A DNA stretch of 64,000 bases. It comes from Terriglobia bacterium (lineage in GTDB: Bacteria; Acidobacteriota; Terriglobia; Terriglobales; Acidobacteriaceae). Every line of letters starts with the position of its first letter. Within the stretch, counting starts at the first letter, position 1. The notes beneath the pieces were generated by a model. That model searched no databases and had not been told where the DNA came from. It worked only from the letters and a program-made list of their open reading frames with translations. Location: assembly GCA_020073465.1 (NCBI GenBank), contig JAIQFC010000002.1:186001-250000 (forward strand), written 5' to 3'. This document shows, in pieces, positions 16,816 to 25,202 of the stretch. A program made the translations under genes and the position numbers.

Positions 16816-17730
16816 ATGCAGATTCATCAGCTTAAGTATTTTTGCGCAGTGGCCCGCACCGGCAGCTTCACCCGGGCGGCTCAACAAGAGCACATCGCGC
16901 AGCCCTCGCTCTCGCAACAAGTCCGCAAGCTGGAAGATGAACTGGGCAGCCGGCTATTCGATCGGCTAGGGCGAACCGTCCGCCTCACGCAGTTGGGCGA
17001 AGCCTTTCTTCCCCGTGCCGAGGCGATTCTGAGACAGGTGGCCGATGCCAAAACAGAAATCCAGGAGATGGCGGGAACGGAGCGAGGGAAGCTGGTGATC
17101 GGCTCGATCCCGACAATTGCGCCCTACTTCCTGCCTTCCTACCTCGCCAGCTTCGCCCGCAAATTCCCTCAGATTCAAGTCAATGTCGTCGAGGAGGTTA
17201 CCAGCGAACTGTTGACTCGCCTGCAGAATGGCGTCATCGATCTGGCGCTGGTCGCCCTGCCGGTTCCGGCTATGAACTGCCTGTGTCAGGAGCTATTCCG
17301 CGAGCGCCTCTACCTGGTCGTTCCACAAAATCACCGCTTCGCCTCGCAGCGGGCCGTACGCTTGCAGCAGATTGAGAACGATCCATTCTTGCTGCTGAAG
17401 GACGGACACTGTTTTCGCGACAATACTCTCTCCATGTGCGGCCGCGCCAGGCTGCAACCGAACGTCGTGTTTGAAAGCGGCCAATTCGCAACTATCCTGG
17501 CGATGGTCGCTGCCGGAACCGGAGTCTCGATCGTGCCTGAAATGGCGATCGATCCGCGTGAAGGATGCTCCTTTGTGCCGCTGGCGGACGAGAGTGCCTA
17601 CCGCCGTATCGGAGTCGTGCAACTCAAACAGCATTTCCGCAGCCGTCTTCACTGCGCCTTCCTGAAGCATTTGCAGCAAAGTCGTACGCCAGGCTCGATT
17701 CCCCTACGGACCCGGCGCTCAGTCGCTTGA
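16816..17730 (+). CDS. oxyR: Peroxide-sensing LysR-family regulator OxyR
   Basis: This 304-residue LysR regulator has an N-terminal winged HTH (HQLKYFCAVARTGSFTRAA, then QPSLSQQVRKLEDELGSRLF). The sensing loop DGHCFRDNTLSMC places cysteines at residues 199 and 208, the same numbers and 9-residue spacing as the redox pair of E. coli OxyR. That makes a peroxide-sensing role likely. It is divergent from the DPSL, ferredoxin, PerR unit across a 112-base shared region with a dyad. The ATG lacks a clear ribosome binding site. Confidence 0.85.
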   Translation: MQIHQLKYFCAVARTGSFTRAAQQEHIAQPSLSQQVRKLEDELGSRLFDRLGRTVRLTQLGEAFLPRAEAILRQVADAKTEIQEMAGTERGKLVIGSIPTIAPYFLPSYLASFARKFPQIQVNVVEEVTSELLTRLQNGVIDLALVALPVPAMNCLCQELFRERLYLVVPQNHRFASQRAVRLQQIENDPFLLLKDGHCFRDNTLSMCGRARLQPNVVFESGQFATILAMVAAGTGVSIVPEMAIDPREGCSFVPLADESAYRRIGVVQLKQHFRSRLHCAFLKHLQQSRTPGSIPLRTRRSVA

Positions 17731-18297
17731 ACCAAGGCGCGCGCAAACGACGGTTCGCTGGCCCGCAGTCTCCGCAGCAAGTGCAAATCACGCAGCTTCA
17801 GGTTCGCCTGCCTCTTCGGGGATGAGCACTCTCGAAGACTCATCTGTTCCATTGTCGCGACTGACCAAGGGCTGCACAGTGTGCCGAGCGTTGCCCGGAT
17901 CGACTGACGAGGGCCAGTTACCTGGCTTCACCCCACCTTCATCTATAGAAAAGTTTTATGAGATGTATTGCAAGCTGCCACAAGCGGCCTCAACTGGATC
18001 GGCCATGAGTCAGAGTGACAGGAGGCGCACGGGCTGCGGCAGAGACCTCGGCAGTCTCTCTGAAGGCCCCAAGCGCGCCTCCAACCAGCTCTTGGAACAG
18101 GATGAGGCACGCTGACAACGACACAATATAAGCAGACTTTATCGCGCTCATAAATCGTGAGGCACAAGAGAAATTTCTATGGGTCACAGAAGAAAGATTC
18201 ATTGGACGCCAGCTTCGATGCTCGCTAAGGTCGGCGTGCTGGGGCGGCGCACCTGGTCCCGTTGCCCACACCAAGAGAGAGAAAGCGAGGAACTCCA
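17731..18297. other. Intergenic region, no supported gene
   Basis: In this 567-base stretch short ORFs exist on both strands (17822-18115 plus, 17943-18167 minus), but none has a signal, motif or good ribosome binding site. It contains AT-richer patches around 17950 and 18120-18190 that may hold the porin promoter. I see no clear riboswitch or repeat. Confidence 0.5.
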
Positions 18298-19644
18298 ATG
18301 AGGTATTGTTTCCGCGCAGGGGCTGTGATTGCTCTTGCAAGCTTCTGGCTGGCGTCCATCAGTTATGCACAGGACCAGGCGAGTGCGCCACCGCCAACCA
18401 ACGACACCATCCTGCGCCAAATGCAAGAGCTACAGGAAGAAGTCAAGGCGCTCCGTGCCGAAGTCAGCGCGTTGAAGGGCGCGCCGCCCTCCACGCCAGC
18501 CTCACCATCGGCGCCAGCACCTGCGGCGGCGGTGCCGGCACAGGCTGCGGTAACGTCGGCGAGCGCGCCTGCTACCACGCCGGTGCCCACGGGGTTGGCC
18601 GGCTTGCTGGGACCGACCACGCTCAGCGGCTTCGTGGACACCTACTACGGGTTCAACCCGAACCATCCATCGACGCGGCAGAATGGGTTGCGCAATTTTG
18701 ACGTCAATTCCAACCAATTCAGTTTGAACATGATCGAGTTGGTCGCTGACAAGTCCGTCGACACCACCAACCGCCTTGGCTATCACTTGGCGCTCGGCTT
18801 TGGCCAGGCCATGAACATGGTGAACTCGGCGAGTCCGACCGAGCTAGGCTTCGACCAGTACCTCAAAGAGGGCTATCTCGAATATATGGCGCCAGTCGGC
18901 AAGGGCCTACAAATCAACGTCGGGAAATTCGTCACCCCGAATGGCGCCGAAGTCATCGAGACTAAGGACAACTGGAACTATTCGCGAAGCCTGCTGTTTT
19001 CCTGGGCCATTCCGTACTTCCACTTTGGGGCCAGCGCCAAGTACGCCTTTAACAGCAAGTTTGCGGTCACCGGATATTTGGTTAACGGCTGGAACAACAG
19101 CATCGACAACAACACCGGCAAGACCCTGGGCGCGAGTTTCGCATGGACTCCGAACGCGAAGTTCAGCGTGATTGAGAACTATATGGGTGGACCGGAGCAG
19201 TCCAACGACAACCAAGACTGGAGACATCTGTTGGACACGGTGATCACCTACAACCCGACTCCGAAGCTTTCGTTCATCGCCAACTACGACTACGGCCACG
19301 AGGACATCGGTGCAGCGCAAGAGCGCCCGTTCACGCTTGCCAAGTGGAGTGGCCTGGCCGGCTATGTGAAGTACGCCCCCAACGACAAGTGGGCGATCGC
19401 CCTGCGCGCCGAGTACTTCGACGACAACCAGGGATGGACGACGGGGACGGCTCAGGAGCTCAGCGAATTCACCGCAACCCTGCAGCGCGCATTCTCCAGC
19501 AAACTCATCAGCCGCCTTGAGTTCCGGCGGGACATGACTGACTCGCGGACGTTCCTTCGAGGCCCCGCGAATACACCTGTCTCAGGACAGAATACCGTGG
19601 CGCTCGGCTTGATCTACGCCTTTAGCAGTGCAGATGCCAAGTAG
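18298..19644 (+). CDS. Outer-membrane porin-like barrel at head of ammonium module
   Basis: The ATG at 18298, with GAGG seven bases ahead, gives 448 residues. It has a signal peptide (AVIALASFWLASISYAQ), a short coiled-coil (ILRQMQELQEEVKALRAEV), a Pro/Ala-rich linker, and a barrel with strands such as TLSGFVDTYYGFNPNHPS and LQINVGKFVTPNGAEVIE. It is of the acidobacterial outer-membrane beta-barrel type with an N-terminal periplasmic coil. The last residues are not a classical terminal Phe (YAFSSADAK). Neighbours are Amt and PII, so it may admit ammonium or small nitrogen compounds; substrate unproven. Confidence 0.82.
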   Translation: MRYCFRAGAVIALASFWLASISYAQDQASAPPPTNDTILRQMQELQEEVKALRAEVSALKGAPPSTPASPSAPAPAAAVPAQAAVTSASAPATTPVPTGLAGLLGPTTLSGFVDTYYGFNPNHPSTRQNGLRNFDVNSNQFSLNMIELVADKSVDTTNRLGYHLALGFGQAMNMVNSASPTELGFDQYLKEGYLEYMAPVGKGLQINVGKFVTPNGAEVIETKDNWNYSRSLLFSWAIPYFHFGASAKYAFNSKFAVTGYLVNGWNNSIDNNTGKTLGASFAWTPNAKFSVIENYMGGPEQSNDNQDWRHLLDTVITYNPTPKLSFIANYDYGHEDIGAAQERPFTLAKWSGLAGYVKYAPNDKWAIALRAEYFDDNQGWTTGTAQELSEFTATLQRAFSSKLISRLEFRRDMTDSRTFLRGPANTPVSGQNTVALGLIYAFSSADAK

Positions 19645-19859
19645 GGAAGGGAAGCGGGCAACAAGCTGCGCCTCCGCGGGACAGAACTGCGTGGACGGTC
19701 GCAATCCCAGGGGGGAAATGCGGAGGCAAAAGATTTTTTGATGGCGATCAGAAAAAGTATCAATTGGACTATCCCGGGTGAGGCTTGTACGTTGGCCTCC
19801 ATTCAACAGTCCACAGCTTTTGTGTGCCACCGAAACAATTGGGGTTAAGGAGCGACTGC

Positions 19860-20030
19860 ATGGCTGCTAATTCGCAACAGGGGAAGTACCTGGCAACAAC
19901 GTTGACCGGGTTCACCGCTTTCACGGCCGGATTCTACAAAGGCGGCGGCCTCGGGGTCGTGATTGCAATCGTAGGGCTCGGGCTGCTGCTGCTATCGGCA
20001 GCCGGCTTTTACAAGATCAAGAACGCTTGA
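19860..20030 (+). CDS. Small membrane protein, 56 aa
   Basis: An AAGGAG ribosome binding site and ATG give MAANSQQGKYLATT, then an amphipathic stretch and a transmembrane helix (LGVVIAIVGLGLLLLSAAGFY). It has no recognised family. It lies between the porin and a second tiny membrane gene, upstream of amt and in the same direction, so it is probably an accessory of the ammonium module. Confidence 0.68.
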   Translation: MAANSQQGKYLATTLTGFTAFTAGFYKGGGLGVVIAIVGLGLLLLSAAGFYKIKNA

Positions 20031-20064
20031 TCGAAAAACGGACCGAAAACAGGAGAGGAAGCAC

Positions 20065-20247
20065 ATGAGAATCGTCGGAATCCTGCTGGTGCTGGCTGGA
20101 TGGCTGATACCGGTGGTAGGGATCGCGATCACGCAGTCGAGGGCAGCCAGGTTCGTTCTGGTGTTGTTGGGGATTGCCGTGACGTTGTTTGGAATCGTTG
20201 GGGTCCTCAACAAGGCCCATCTTAAAAATGCGATCTGGAAGGTGTAA
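20065..20247 (+). CDS. Small membrane protein, 60 aa
   Basis: Two transmembrane helices (IVGILLVLAGWLIPVVGIAI and FVLVLLGIAVTLFGIVGVL) are separated by a short basic loop, with AGGAGAGGAAG before the ATG. It is 34 bases after the 56-aa gene and 75 bases before the amt start. Family unknown. Probably part of the amt operon. Confidence 0.68.
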   Translation: MRIVGILLVLAGWLIPVVGIAITQSRAARFVLVLLGIAVTLFGIVGVLNKAHLKNAIWKV

Positions 20248-20322
20248 AGCCGGGCTATCCGCAAAATTTCTCGGAGGGAAATGCTCCACATGAAGCAAAC
20301 GGTCGTAAGGAGACAACAACAC

Positions 20323-22029
20323 ATGAGATCACGGGTGCGAATGACGACTTGTTGTTTATGGGCAGCCATATGTCTGCTGCTTCTATGTGGGTTCCCGGCG
20401 TTGGGTCTGGCTCAATCGGCGAGCAGCACGCAGGCTGCAGCGGCCAAGCCGGCACCAGCACCGGCACCGGCAATGGACGCGCCACTTGACGTTAAGGCCG
20501 CCCAACCTCCTTCCACCGACGACTTGGCTGCCAAAGGTGATCCGGGGGGTACGAGTACCGGCACCGTGAGTGATGTAGTAGTTTCCGATTCCAAGAAGGG
20601 GCTGACACTTGCAGACGTGGTCAACCAGGTCGGCCAGAACCGCATTGGCATCAACTTCACATGGACGCTGATCACTGGCTTCCTGGTCATGTTTATGCAG
20701 GCCGGCTTCGCAATTGTCGAAACAGGTCTGTGCCGCGCCAAGAACGCGAACCACACCATGATGATGAATTTCATGGTGTACGGGTTCGGCTTGTTCGCTT
20801 TCTGGGTTTGTGGGTTTGCCATTCAGATGGGCGGCGGTGCGCCGTACGCCACGCTGGGCGGCATCTATCCGCTGAACTCCGAGCATGTGGTTACTTTCCT
20901 GGGCAAGCCTTGGGGCCTGTTCGGCACGCATGGCTTCTTCTTGAGCGGTGCCAGCTACGATGTCGGCGTGATGGTGCTGTTTCTGTTCCAGATGGTCTTC
21001 ATGGATACGGCATTGACCATCGTCACCGGATCTTGTGCGGAACGTTGGAAGTACGTGGCGTTCGCGGTTTCCTCGATCTTCATGGGCGCCATCACTTATC
21101 CTCTGTTCGCCAATTGGGCATGGGGTGGCGGGTGGTTGTCGCAACTCGGGGGCAACTTCGGGCTGGGACACGGTTATTGTGACTTCGCTGGATCGGGTGT
21201 GGTTCACGCGGTCGGAGGTATCACCGCGCTGGCACTTTCCATGATCATCGGGCCAAGGATAGGAAAGTACAACCGCAACGGCACTCCCAATGCGATGCCG
21301 GGACACGATCTTCTGGTCGTGCTCACCGGATGCTTCATCCTGGCGTTTGGCTGGTTCGGCTTCAATCCAGGAAGCACCCTGGGGGCATCGGGCAACGGCG
21401 CACTCCGCATCGGCTCTATTGCGGTGAACACGATGCTTGCCGGCTGCACGGGCTCGTTTGGCGCAATCCTTTATATGTGGATTCGCTACGGCAAGCCGGA
21501 TGCTTCGATGACCGGCAATGGCCTTTTGGCTGGGCTGGTCGCGATTACGGCCCCGAGCGGATTTGTGAATACGGTGGGTTCTGCCATCATCGGGCTCGTC
21601 GCAGGTGTGCTGGTCTGCATTAGTGTGGAATACATTGAGCGTGTGCTGAAGGTTGACGATCCGGTGGGGGCGATTTCAGTCCACGGGGTAAACGGGATCT
21701 GGGGCGTTATCTCTGTGGGTCTGTTTGCCGATGGAGCCTCGAACTACGGAGGCAGTTGGAATGGCGTAAGTGGATCCGTCCGCGGACTTTTCTACGGAGA
21801 TGCAAGCCAATTAATTGCGCAGTTAATTGGCGTCGGTACTCTGATCGGCGTGATCTTTGCCATTTCCTATGTGGCGGGCTGGGTCATGGACGTCATCATC
21901 GGTCAACGGGTTTCCGCCGAGGACGAACTCGAAGGCTTGGATATCCCAGAAATGGGGGCTCTGTGCTATCCAGAATTTGCCCTGCAACACCAGGGCGTGG
22001 CACCAAGCGGAGGGATGGCGGCCGATTGA
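20323..22029 (+). CDS. amt: Ammonium transporter Amt with signal peptide and N-terminal extension
   Basis: Amt/Rh channel for ammonium uptake across the inner membrane. From the ATG at 20323 (AAGGAG upstream) it is 568 residues; a start at 20281 adds 14 residues but has too short a ribosome-binding spacing. The order is signal peptide (LWAAICLLLLCGFPALGLAQ), an Ala/Pro-rich periplasmic stretch of about 80 residues, then about 11 helices. Signatures: QAGFAIVETGLCRAKN, DFAGSGVVHAVGGITALAL with the first pore His, and SVHGVNGIWGVI with the second. A PII gene lies 2.2 kb downstream in the same direction. The long extension is unusual relative to E. coli AmtB. Confidence 0.93.
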   Translation: MRSRVRMTTCCLWAAICLLLLCGFPALGLAQSASSTQAAAAKPAPAPAPAMDAPLDVKAAQPPSTDDLAAKGDPGGTSTGTVSDVVVSDSKKGLTLADVVNQVGQNRIGINFTWTLITGFLVMFMQAGFAIVETGLCRAKNANHTMMMNFMVYGFGLFAFWVCGFAIQMGGGAPYATLGGIYPLNSEHVVTFLGKPWGLFGTHGFFLSGASYDVGVMVLFLFQMVFMDTALTIVTGSCAERWKYVAFAVSSIFMGAITYPLFANWAWGGGWLSQLGGNFGLGHGYCDFAGSGVVHAVGGITALALSMIIGPRIGKYNRNGTPNAMPGHDLLVVLTGCFILAFGWFGFNPGSTLGASGNGALRIGSIAVNTMLAGCTGSFGAILYMWIRYGKPDASMTGNGLLAGLVAITAPSGFVNTVGSAIIGLVAGVLVCISVEYIERVLKVDDPVGAISVHGVNGIWGVISVGLFADGASNYGGSWNGVSGSVRGLFYGDASQLIAQLIGVGTLIGVIFAISYVAGWVMDVIIGQRVSAEDELEGLDIPEMGALCYPEFALQHQGVAPSGGMAAD

Positions 22030-22066
22030 TGGCGGTTCGATGGCAGAACCAGAAGGAAAGGGCAGA

Positions 22067-22621
22067 ATGACCATGTCATCGCATGCGGGCGAACTGCTGG
22101 AGTTTCCGGGGGAACTTGGACCTGCGCGCACCACGGCCCTGTCGGCCAATGCCTTGGGGTGTTTTCAGCAGGGGTTGGCGCGGTTGCAAGCGGGGGAGTC
22201 TGGTCCGGCGGTACTTCTACTTAAGCAGTCTGTAGAAATGGCGCCAGCTTTTGCAGACGCGCGGATTTTTCTTGGAATTGCACATTCCCTGAGTTGTGAG
22301 ATTTACCCGGCGATCGACCAGCTTGAAAAAGCGACGGAACTGGAACCAGACAGTTTCGTCGCTCAATATGCACTGGCGCAGCTGTACTTCAAGCTGCGTA
22401 TTGTCGAAAAAGGGTACGAACGGGCTGAATGTGCGCTTCGGTGCGTGACCAACATCGAGCAACGCAAGATGTTGACTCAGTTACTCCGGGAAGAGAAAGC
22501 GCGCGAACGCAATGGTATTCCGCGGCCCTCGTTCAACAAGCCATTCAGCACTCCCGCACTCTTCATCGCGGGGAGCGGATTGGCTGTAGCTGTGGTGGCA
22601 ATTCTTTTACATTTGCACTGA
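22067..22621 (+). CDS. TPR protein with C-terminal membrane anchor
   Basis: The start at 22067 (GAAGGAAAGGGCAG upstream) gives 184 residues. TPR-like helices include ALGCFQQGLARLQAGESGPA, then SLSCEIYPAIDQLEKATELE and SFVAQYALAQLYFKL. The C-terminal helix FIAGSGLAVAVVAILLHLH anchors it. It sits between amt and a tiny membrane protein, so a scaffold for the ammonium module is inferred. Family assignment is only to TPR level. Confidence 0.72.
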   Translation: MTMSSHAGELLEFPGELGPARTTALSANALGCFQQGLARLQAGESGPAVLLLKQSVEMAPAFADARIFLGIAHSLSCEIYPAIDQLEKATELEPDSFVAQYALAQLYFKLRIVEKGYERAECALRCVTNIEQRKMLTQLLREEKARERNGIPRPSFNKPFSTPALFIAGSGLAVAVVAILLHLH

Positions 22622-22650
22622 GTGTGGAAGTGCCGGCAGAAGGAGTGAGT

Positions 22651-22878
22651 ATGGCGTACCTGATGGAAGCACGAGCAAGAGTGCGATCGTTTTATGAGCT
22701 AGTGAAGGGGCAGCGGCTGGCTTGGTCGTGCGCCGTGATTGTCGGTCTTTTCCTGGTGTTCATCGGGCATGTTCCCTTTTTCCCGGTGCTGGCCGGCTGT
22801 CTTCTGGCTGTGACGCTTTCCATCGTGAGATCTAACCCTCGACTGAAACCGAAACCGGTAGTTCGGGGAGGGCGATGA
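22651..22878 (+). CDS. Small membrane protein, 75 aa
   Basis: From the ATG at 22651 (AAGGAGTGAGT just upstream), the residues give a soluble start (ARARVRSFYELVKGQRLAW) and one long hydrophobic region (AVIVGLFLVFIGHVPFFPVL and beyond). It overlaps the antiporter start by four bases (ATGA), so it is likely translationally coupled to the antiporter. Family unknown. Confidence 0.68.
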   Translation: MAYLMEARARVRSFYELVKGQRLAWSCAVIVGLFLVFIGHVPFFPVLAGCLLAVTLSIVRSNPRLKPKPVVRGGR

Positions 22879-24176
22879 GTACATCGCTGCAGATCCTGCT
22901 CTGCGTCGCGGTGATTATTATTTCGGCCAAGCTCGCGGGCGCGCTGACCGCGCGCCTCGGACTGCCGCTCGTGTTGGGCGAGTTGCTGGCCGGCGTGGTA
23001 TTAGGCCCGACGATTCTGAACATCTGGGGCTCGTCCTGGTTTATCCCTGGCGCGGCGTCGGGCGGCGTATCAGTTGCGGTTGTATTTAAGGTCCTGGCCC
23101 AAATTGGCGTCGTTCTGCTGATGTTTGTGGCCGGCCTGGAGACTGACATCGCAATGATGCGAAGCGCAGTCGCCCCGGCTTTCTGGGCGGCTACGGGTGG
23201 TGTCATCCTTCCCATGGTGGGTGGCTGTCTGCTCTCCCATAAGTTTGGTTTCACCTGGCCGGAAGCGATCTTCATTGGCACGATCCTTACGGCCACGAGT
23301 GTTACGATCACCGCTCAAACGTTGATGAACCTGCAGCAACTCCGCTCTAGGGCAGGGTCGACGATTCTGGGAGCTGCCGTCATTGACGATGTCCTCGGCC
23401 TGATTGTTTTGTCCCTGGTCATTGCGCTAACTCCGCAGATAAAGTCGGGAGAGGCCATATCTTTGCGGTCTCTCTTGCTCACCTTGGGCAAGATGCTGTT
23501 GTGCCTGGTGACGATGTTTTGGTGGGGACCGCCGGTGACCCGCTGGGTTTTCCGGCAAGCGGAAAAGCTCCACGGGCACCACAAAGAAGTCGCGGCCGCC
23601 CTGATCCTCGCGTTTCTGCTGGCCTTCGATGCAGAGTGGCTGGGAGGAATGGCGGCTATCACAGGAGCGTATCTAGCCGGGCTCTTTGTGGCCGCGACGC
23701 CTGCGCACGCGAAGGTGACGCAGGAAATCCATCCCATGATCAATGCTTTCTTTGGTCCGATTTTCTTTGTCTCGATCGGACTGGAGGTCAATGCGCGGCA
23801 CCTCGCCGGCGGCATCGGATTCTTCGTCTTGCTGTTGTTGATTGCGATTGCGGGAAAGATCGCTGGATGTGGCCTGGGTGCATTCACCACCGGCTTCAGC
23901 AAGCGGGAGTCTCTGGTGGTGGGTGTGGGGATGATCCCACGTGGCGAAGTCGGCCTGATCACTGCGAGTCTGGGTTTCGCGGCGGGACTGGTAGCGTCGA
24001 ATGTTTACGCTCAGGTGGTGATTCTGGTTCTGATGACAACACTGATCACTCCCGTGCTATTGCGATTCGCCTTTCCGGGGCGGCCCATTGAATCCACTGT
24101 CGACAGTCTGGGTGGGGTTGAGATTCGTGACGTTGACGCGATGCCTTCCGCTCTGGACGGCCTCGCCGACGCGTAG
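22875..24176 (+). CDS. CPA2-family cation/proton antiporter
   Basis: This 433-residue membrane antiporter of the Kef/NapA superfamily has about 12-13 helices. The transport site reads AAVIDDVLGLIVL, a DD pair as in electrogenic Na+/H+ exchangers such as NapA, rather than the QD of Kef. An unwound-helix motif TATSVTITAQT precedes it. It has no RCK domain, so it is the membrane part only. It overlaps the 75-aa gene by four bases and is 76 bases upstream of glnK. Its ion is unproven; Na+ or K+ are both possible. Confidence 0.85.
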   Translation: MSTSLQILLCVAVIIISAKLAGALTARLGLPLVLGELLAGVVLGPTILNIWGSSWFIPGAASGGVSVAVVFKVLAQIGVVLLMFVAGLETDIAMMRSAVAPAFWAATGGVILPMVGGCLLSHKFGFTWPEAIFIGTILTATSVTITAQTLMNLQQLRSRAGSTILGAAVIDDVLGLIVLSLVIALTPQIKSGEAISLRSLLLTLGKMLLCLVTMFWWGPPVTRWVFRQAEKLHGHHKEVAAALILAFLLAFDAEWLGGMAAITGAYLAGLFVAATPAHAKVTQEIHPMINAFFGPIFFVSIGLEVNARHLAGGIGFFVLLLLIAIAGKIAGCGLGAFTTGFSKRESLVVGVGMIPRGEVGLITASLGFAAGLVASNVYAQVVILVLMTTLITPVLLRFAFPGRPIESTVDSLGGVEIRDVDAMPSALDGLADA

Positions 24177-24252
24177 GGTTCGCTTTGGACGGGGCTGGCA
24201 TTTGTATACAGGGCGAAGTGAATTTAAAGTGCGTTGCTAAGGACAAAAACCA

Positions 24253-24591
24253 ATGACCAAAGTAGAAGCGGTTATTCAGCCGAACAGATTGGAAGCGGTC
24301 AAGGAAGCGTTGGTTGGACAAGGCGTGGAGGGAATGACAGTCTCCGAAGTGCGCGGCCATGGAAGGCAGAAAGGCCACACGGAGATGTACCGTGGCCGGG
24401 AGTACGGGGTGGACTTGCTGCCAAAAATCAAGCTGGAACTCGTGTTGCCCGACAATCTGGTGGCCGGTGCCGTTGACGCAATCCTGAAGACCGCTTCTAC
24501 CGGGAAAATCGGTGACGGCAAGATCTTCCTGTACAAGGTTGACGAAGCCATCCGTATCCGTAACCAGGAGCGTGGAGATGCCGCACTCTAA
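24253..24591 (+). CDS. glnK: Nitrogen regulatory protein PII
   Basis: This 112-residue PII protein has the T-loop GRQKGHTEMYRGREYGVDLL with Tyr51 at the uridylylation position and Tyr46 also present. The ATP/2-oxoglutarate site is visible in KIGDGKIFLYKVDEAI. PII binds Amt to block ammonium entry when nitrogen is plentiful. Here it is separated from amt by TPR, a small membrane gene and an antiporter, so the antiporter may also be a PII target (inference). AAGGAC precedes the ATG. No sigma-54 site was recognised. Confidence 0.93.
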   Translation: MTKVEAVIQPNRLEAVKEALVGQGVEGMTVSEVRGHGRQKGHTEMYRGREYGVDLLPKIKLELVLPDNLVAGAVDAILKTASTGKIGDGKIFLYKVDEAIRIRNQERGDAAL

Positions 24592-24680
24592 GCTCGGGTG
24601 TGAGCTGCGTGCGAAGCAGTTGATATCGGCTGCCAGAGATGCCGGCAACGTTGCCCAGCAAGGTTGCAGTCCGGAGATAG

Positions 24681-25049
24681 TGGTGGAGGCGGCGGGAGTC
24701 GAACCCGCGTCCGAAAATGTTACTGGTCAAGAGACTACATGCTTATTCGCGTTCATGCCCCAGGCATTACCCTGAGACGTTCGCGGCCGGCGCTCAGAAC
24801 GGACAAGAAACGCAAACCGCTAGCCTGAGATCTTAGCCTTCCGGCCCAGACGTAGCCGGAAAGAGCAGCCCGCTGTGTGACGTCCTTCGGAGGCCCACGG
24901 GCGAAGCCTCCTGGGACGGCTGCCTAAACTAGTTAGGCTGCGTATGCCATCTGTTGATTGGCAATTATCATTTTGCCCACGATTACGGGTGTGTGCACCC
25001 CGGCATGCCTCTTGGCCGCAAGCATCTCCGTCGAAGCCGTGACGCCCCC
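24681..25049 (-). ncRNA. ssrA: Transfer-messenger RNA (tmRNA)
   Basis: tmRNA rescues stalled ribosomes and tags the truncated protein. The minus strand starts GGGGGCGTCACGGCTTCGAC and ends with a T-arm (GGGTTCGACTCCCGC) and CCGCCTCCACCA. The acceptor stem GGGGGCG pairs with CGCCTCC using one G-U, and CCA is encoded. The tag frame lies at 24933-24980 and reads GKMIIANQQMAYAA, ending in TAA, with GTG just upstream in the usual resume-codon position. Length is about 369 bases, in the one-piece tmRNA range. Exact ends may vary by a base. Confidence 0.93.
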
Positions 25050-25083
25050 ACTGGTGGGAATGGCCTTGCAAAGAACTACTTCC

Positions 25084-25112
25084 AATCTAGGTGTGAAGTG
25101 ACTGGAAGTCAA
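25084..25112 (-). promoter_or_regulatory. Promoter of ssrA
   Basis: On the minus strand, TTGACT, a 17-base spacer and TAGATT give a good -35/-10 pair. The predicted start is some 25-30 bases before the mature tmRNA 5' end, so a short leader removed by RNase P is expected. Confidence 0.6.
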
Positions 25113-25202
25113 ACGTTGTAACGCTTACCAAAGATTAGATGCAGTAAGGTCCTTCCAGGAGGCCCTAATCTGCAGCGCGTTCGGCTTCAGGATCGTCACG
25201 AT

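Noticed and set aside
16803-16820. Sigma-54-like TGGCA...TGCA upstream of oxyR
   Set aside because: The GG to GC spacing is one base too long (11 instead of 10) and the promoter context is divergent with DPSL; not supported.
17822-18115. 97-residue plus ORF in the gap before the porin
   Set aside because: No motif, no ribosome binding site, and composition unlike neighbours.
20281-20322. Upstream Amt start at 20281
   Set aside because: Its ribosome-binding spacing is only about three bases, and the start at 20323 has AAGGAG at a good distance and a clean signal peptide.
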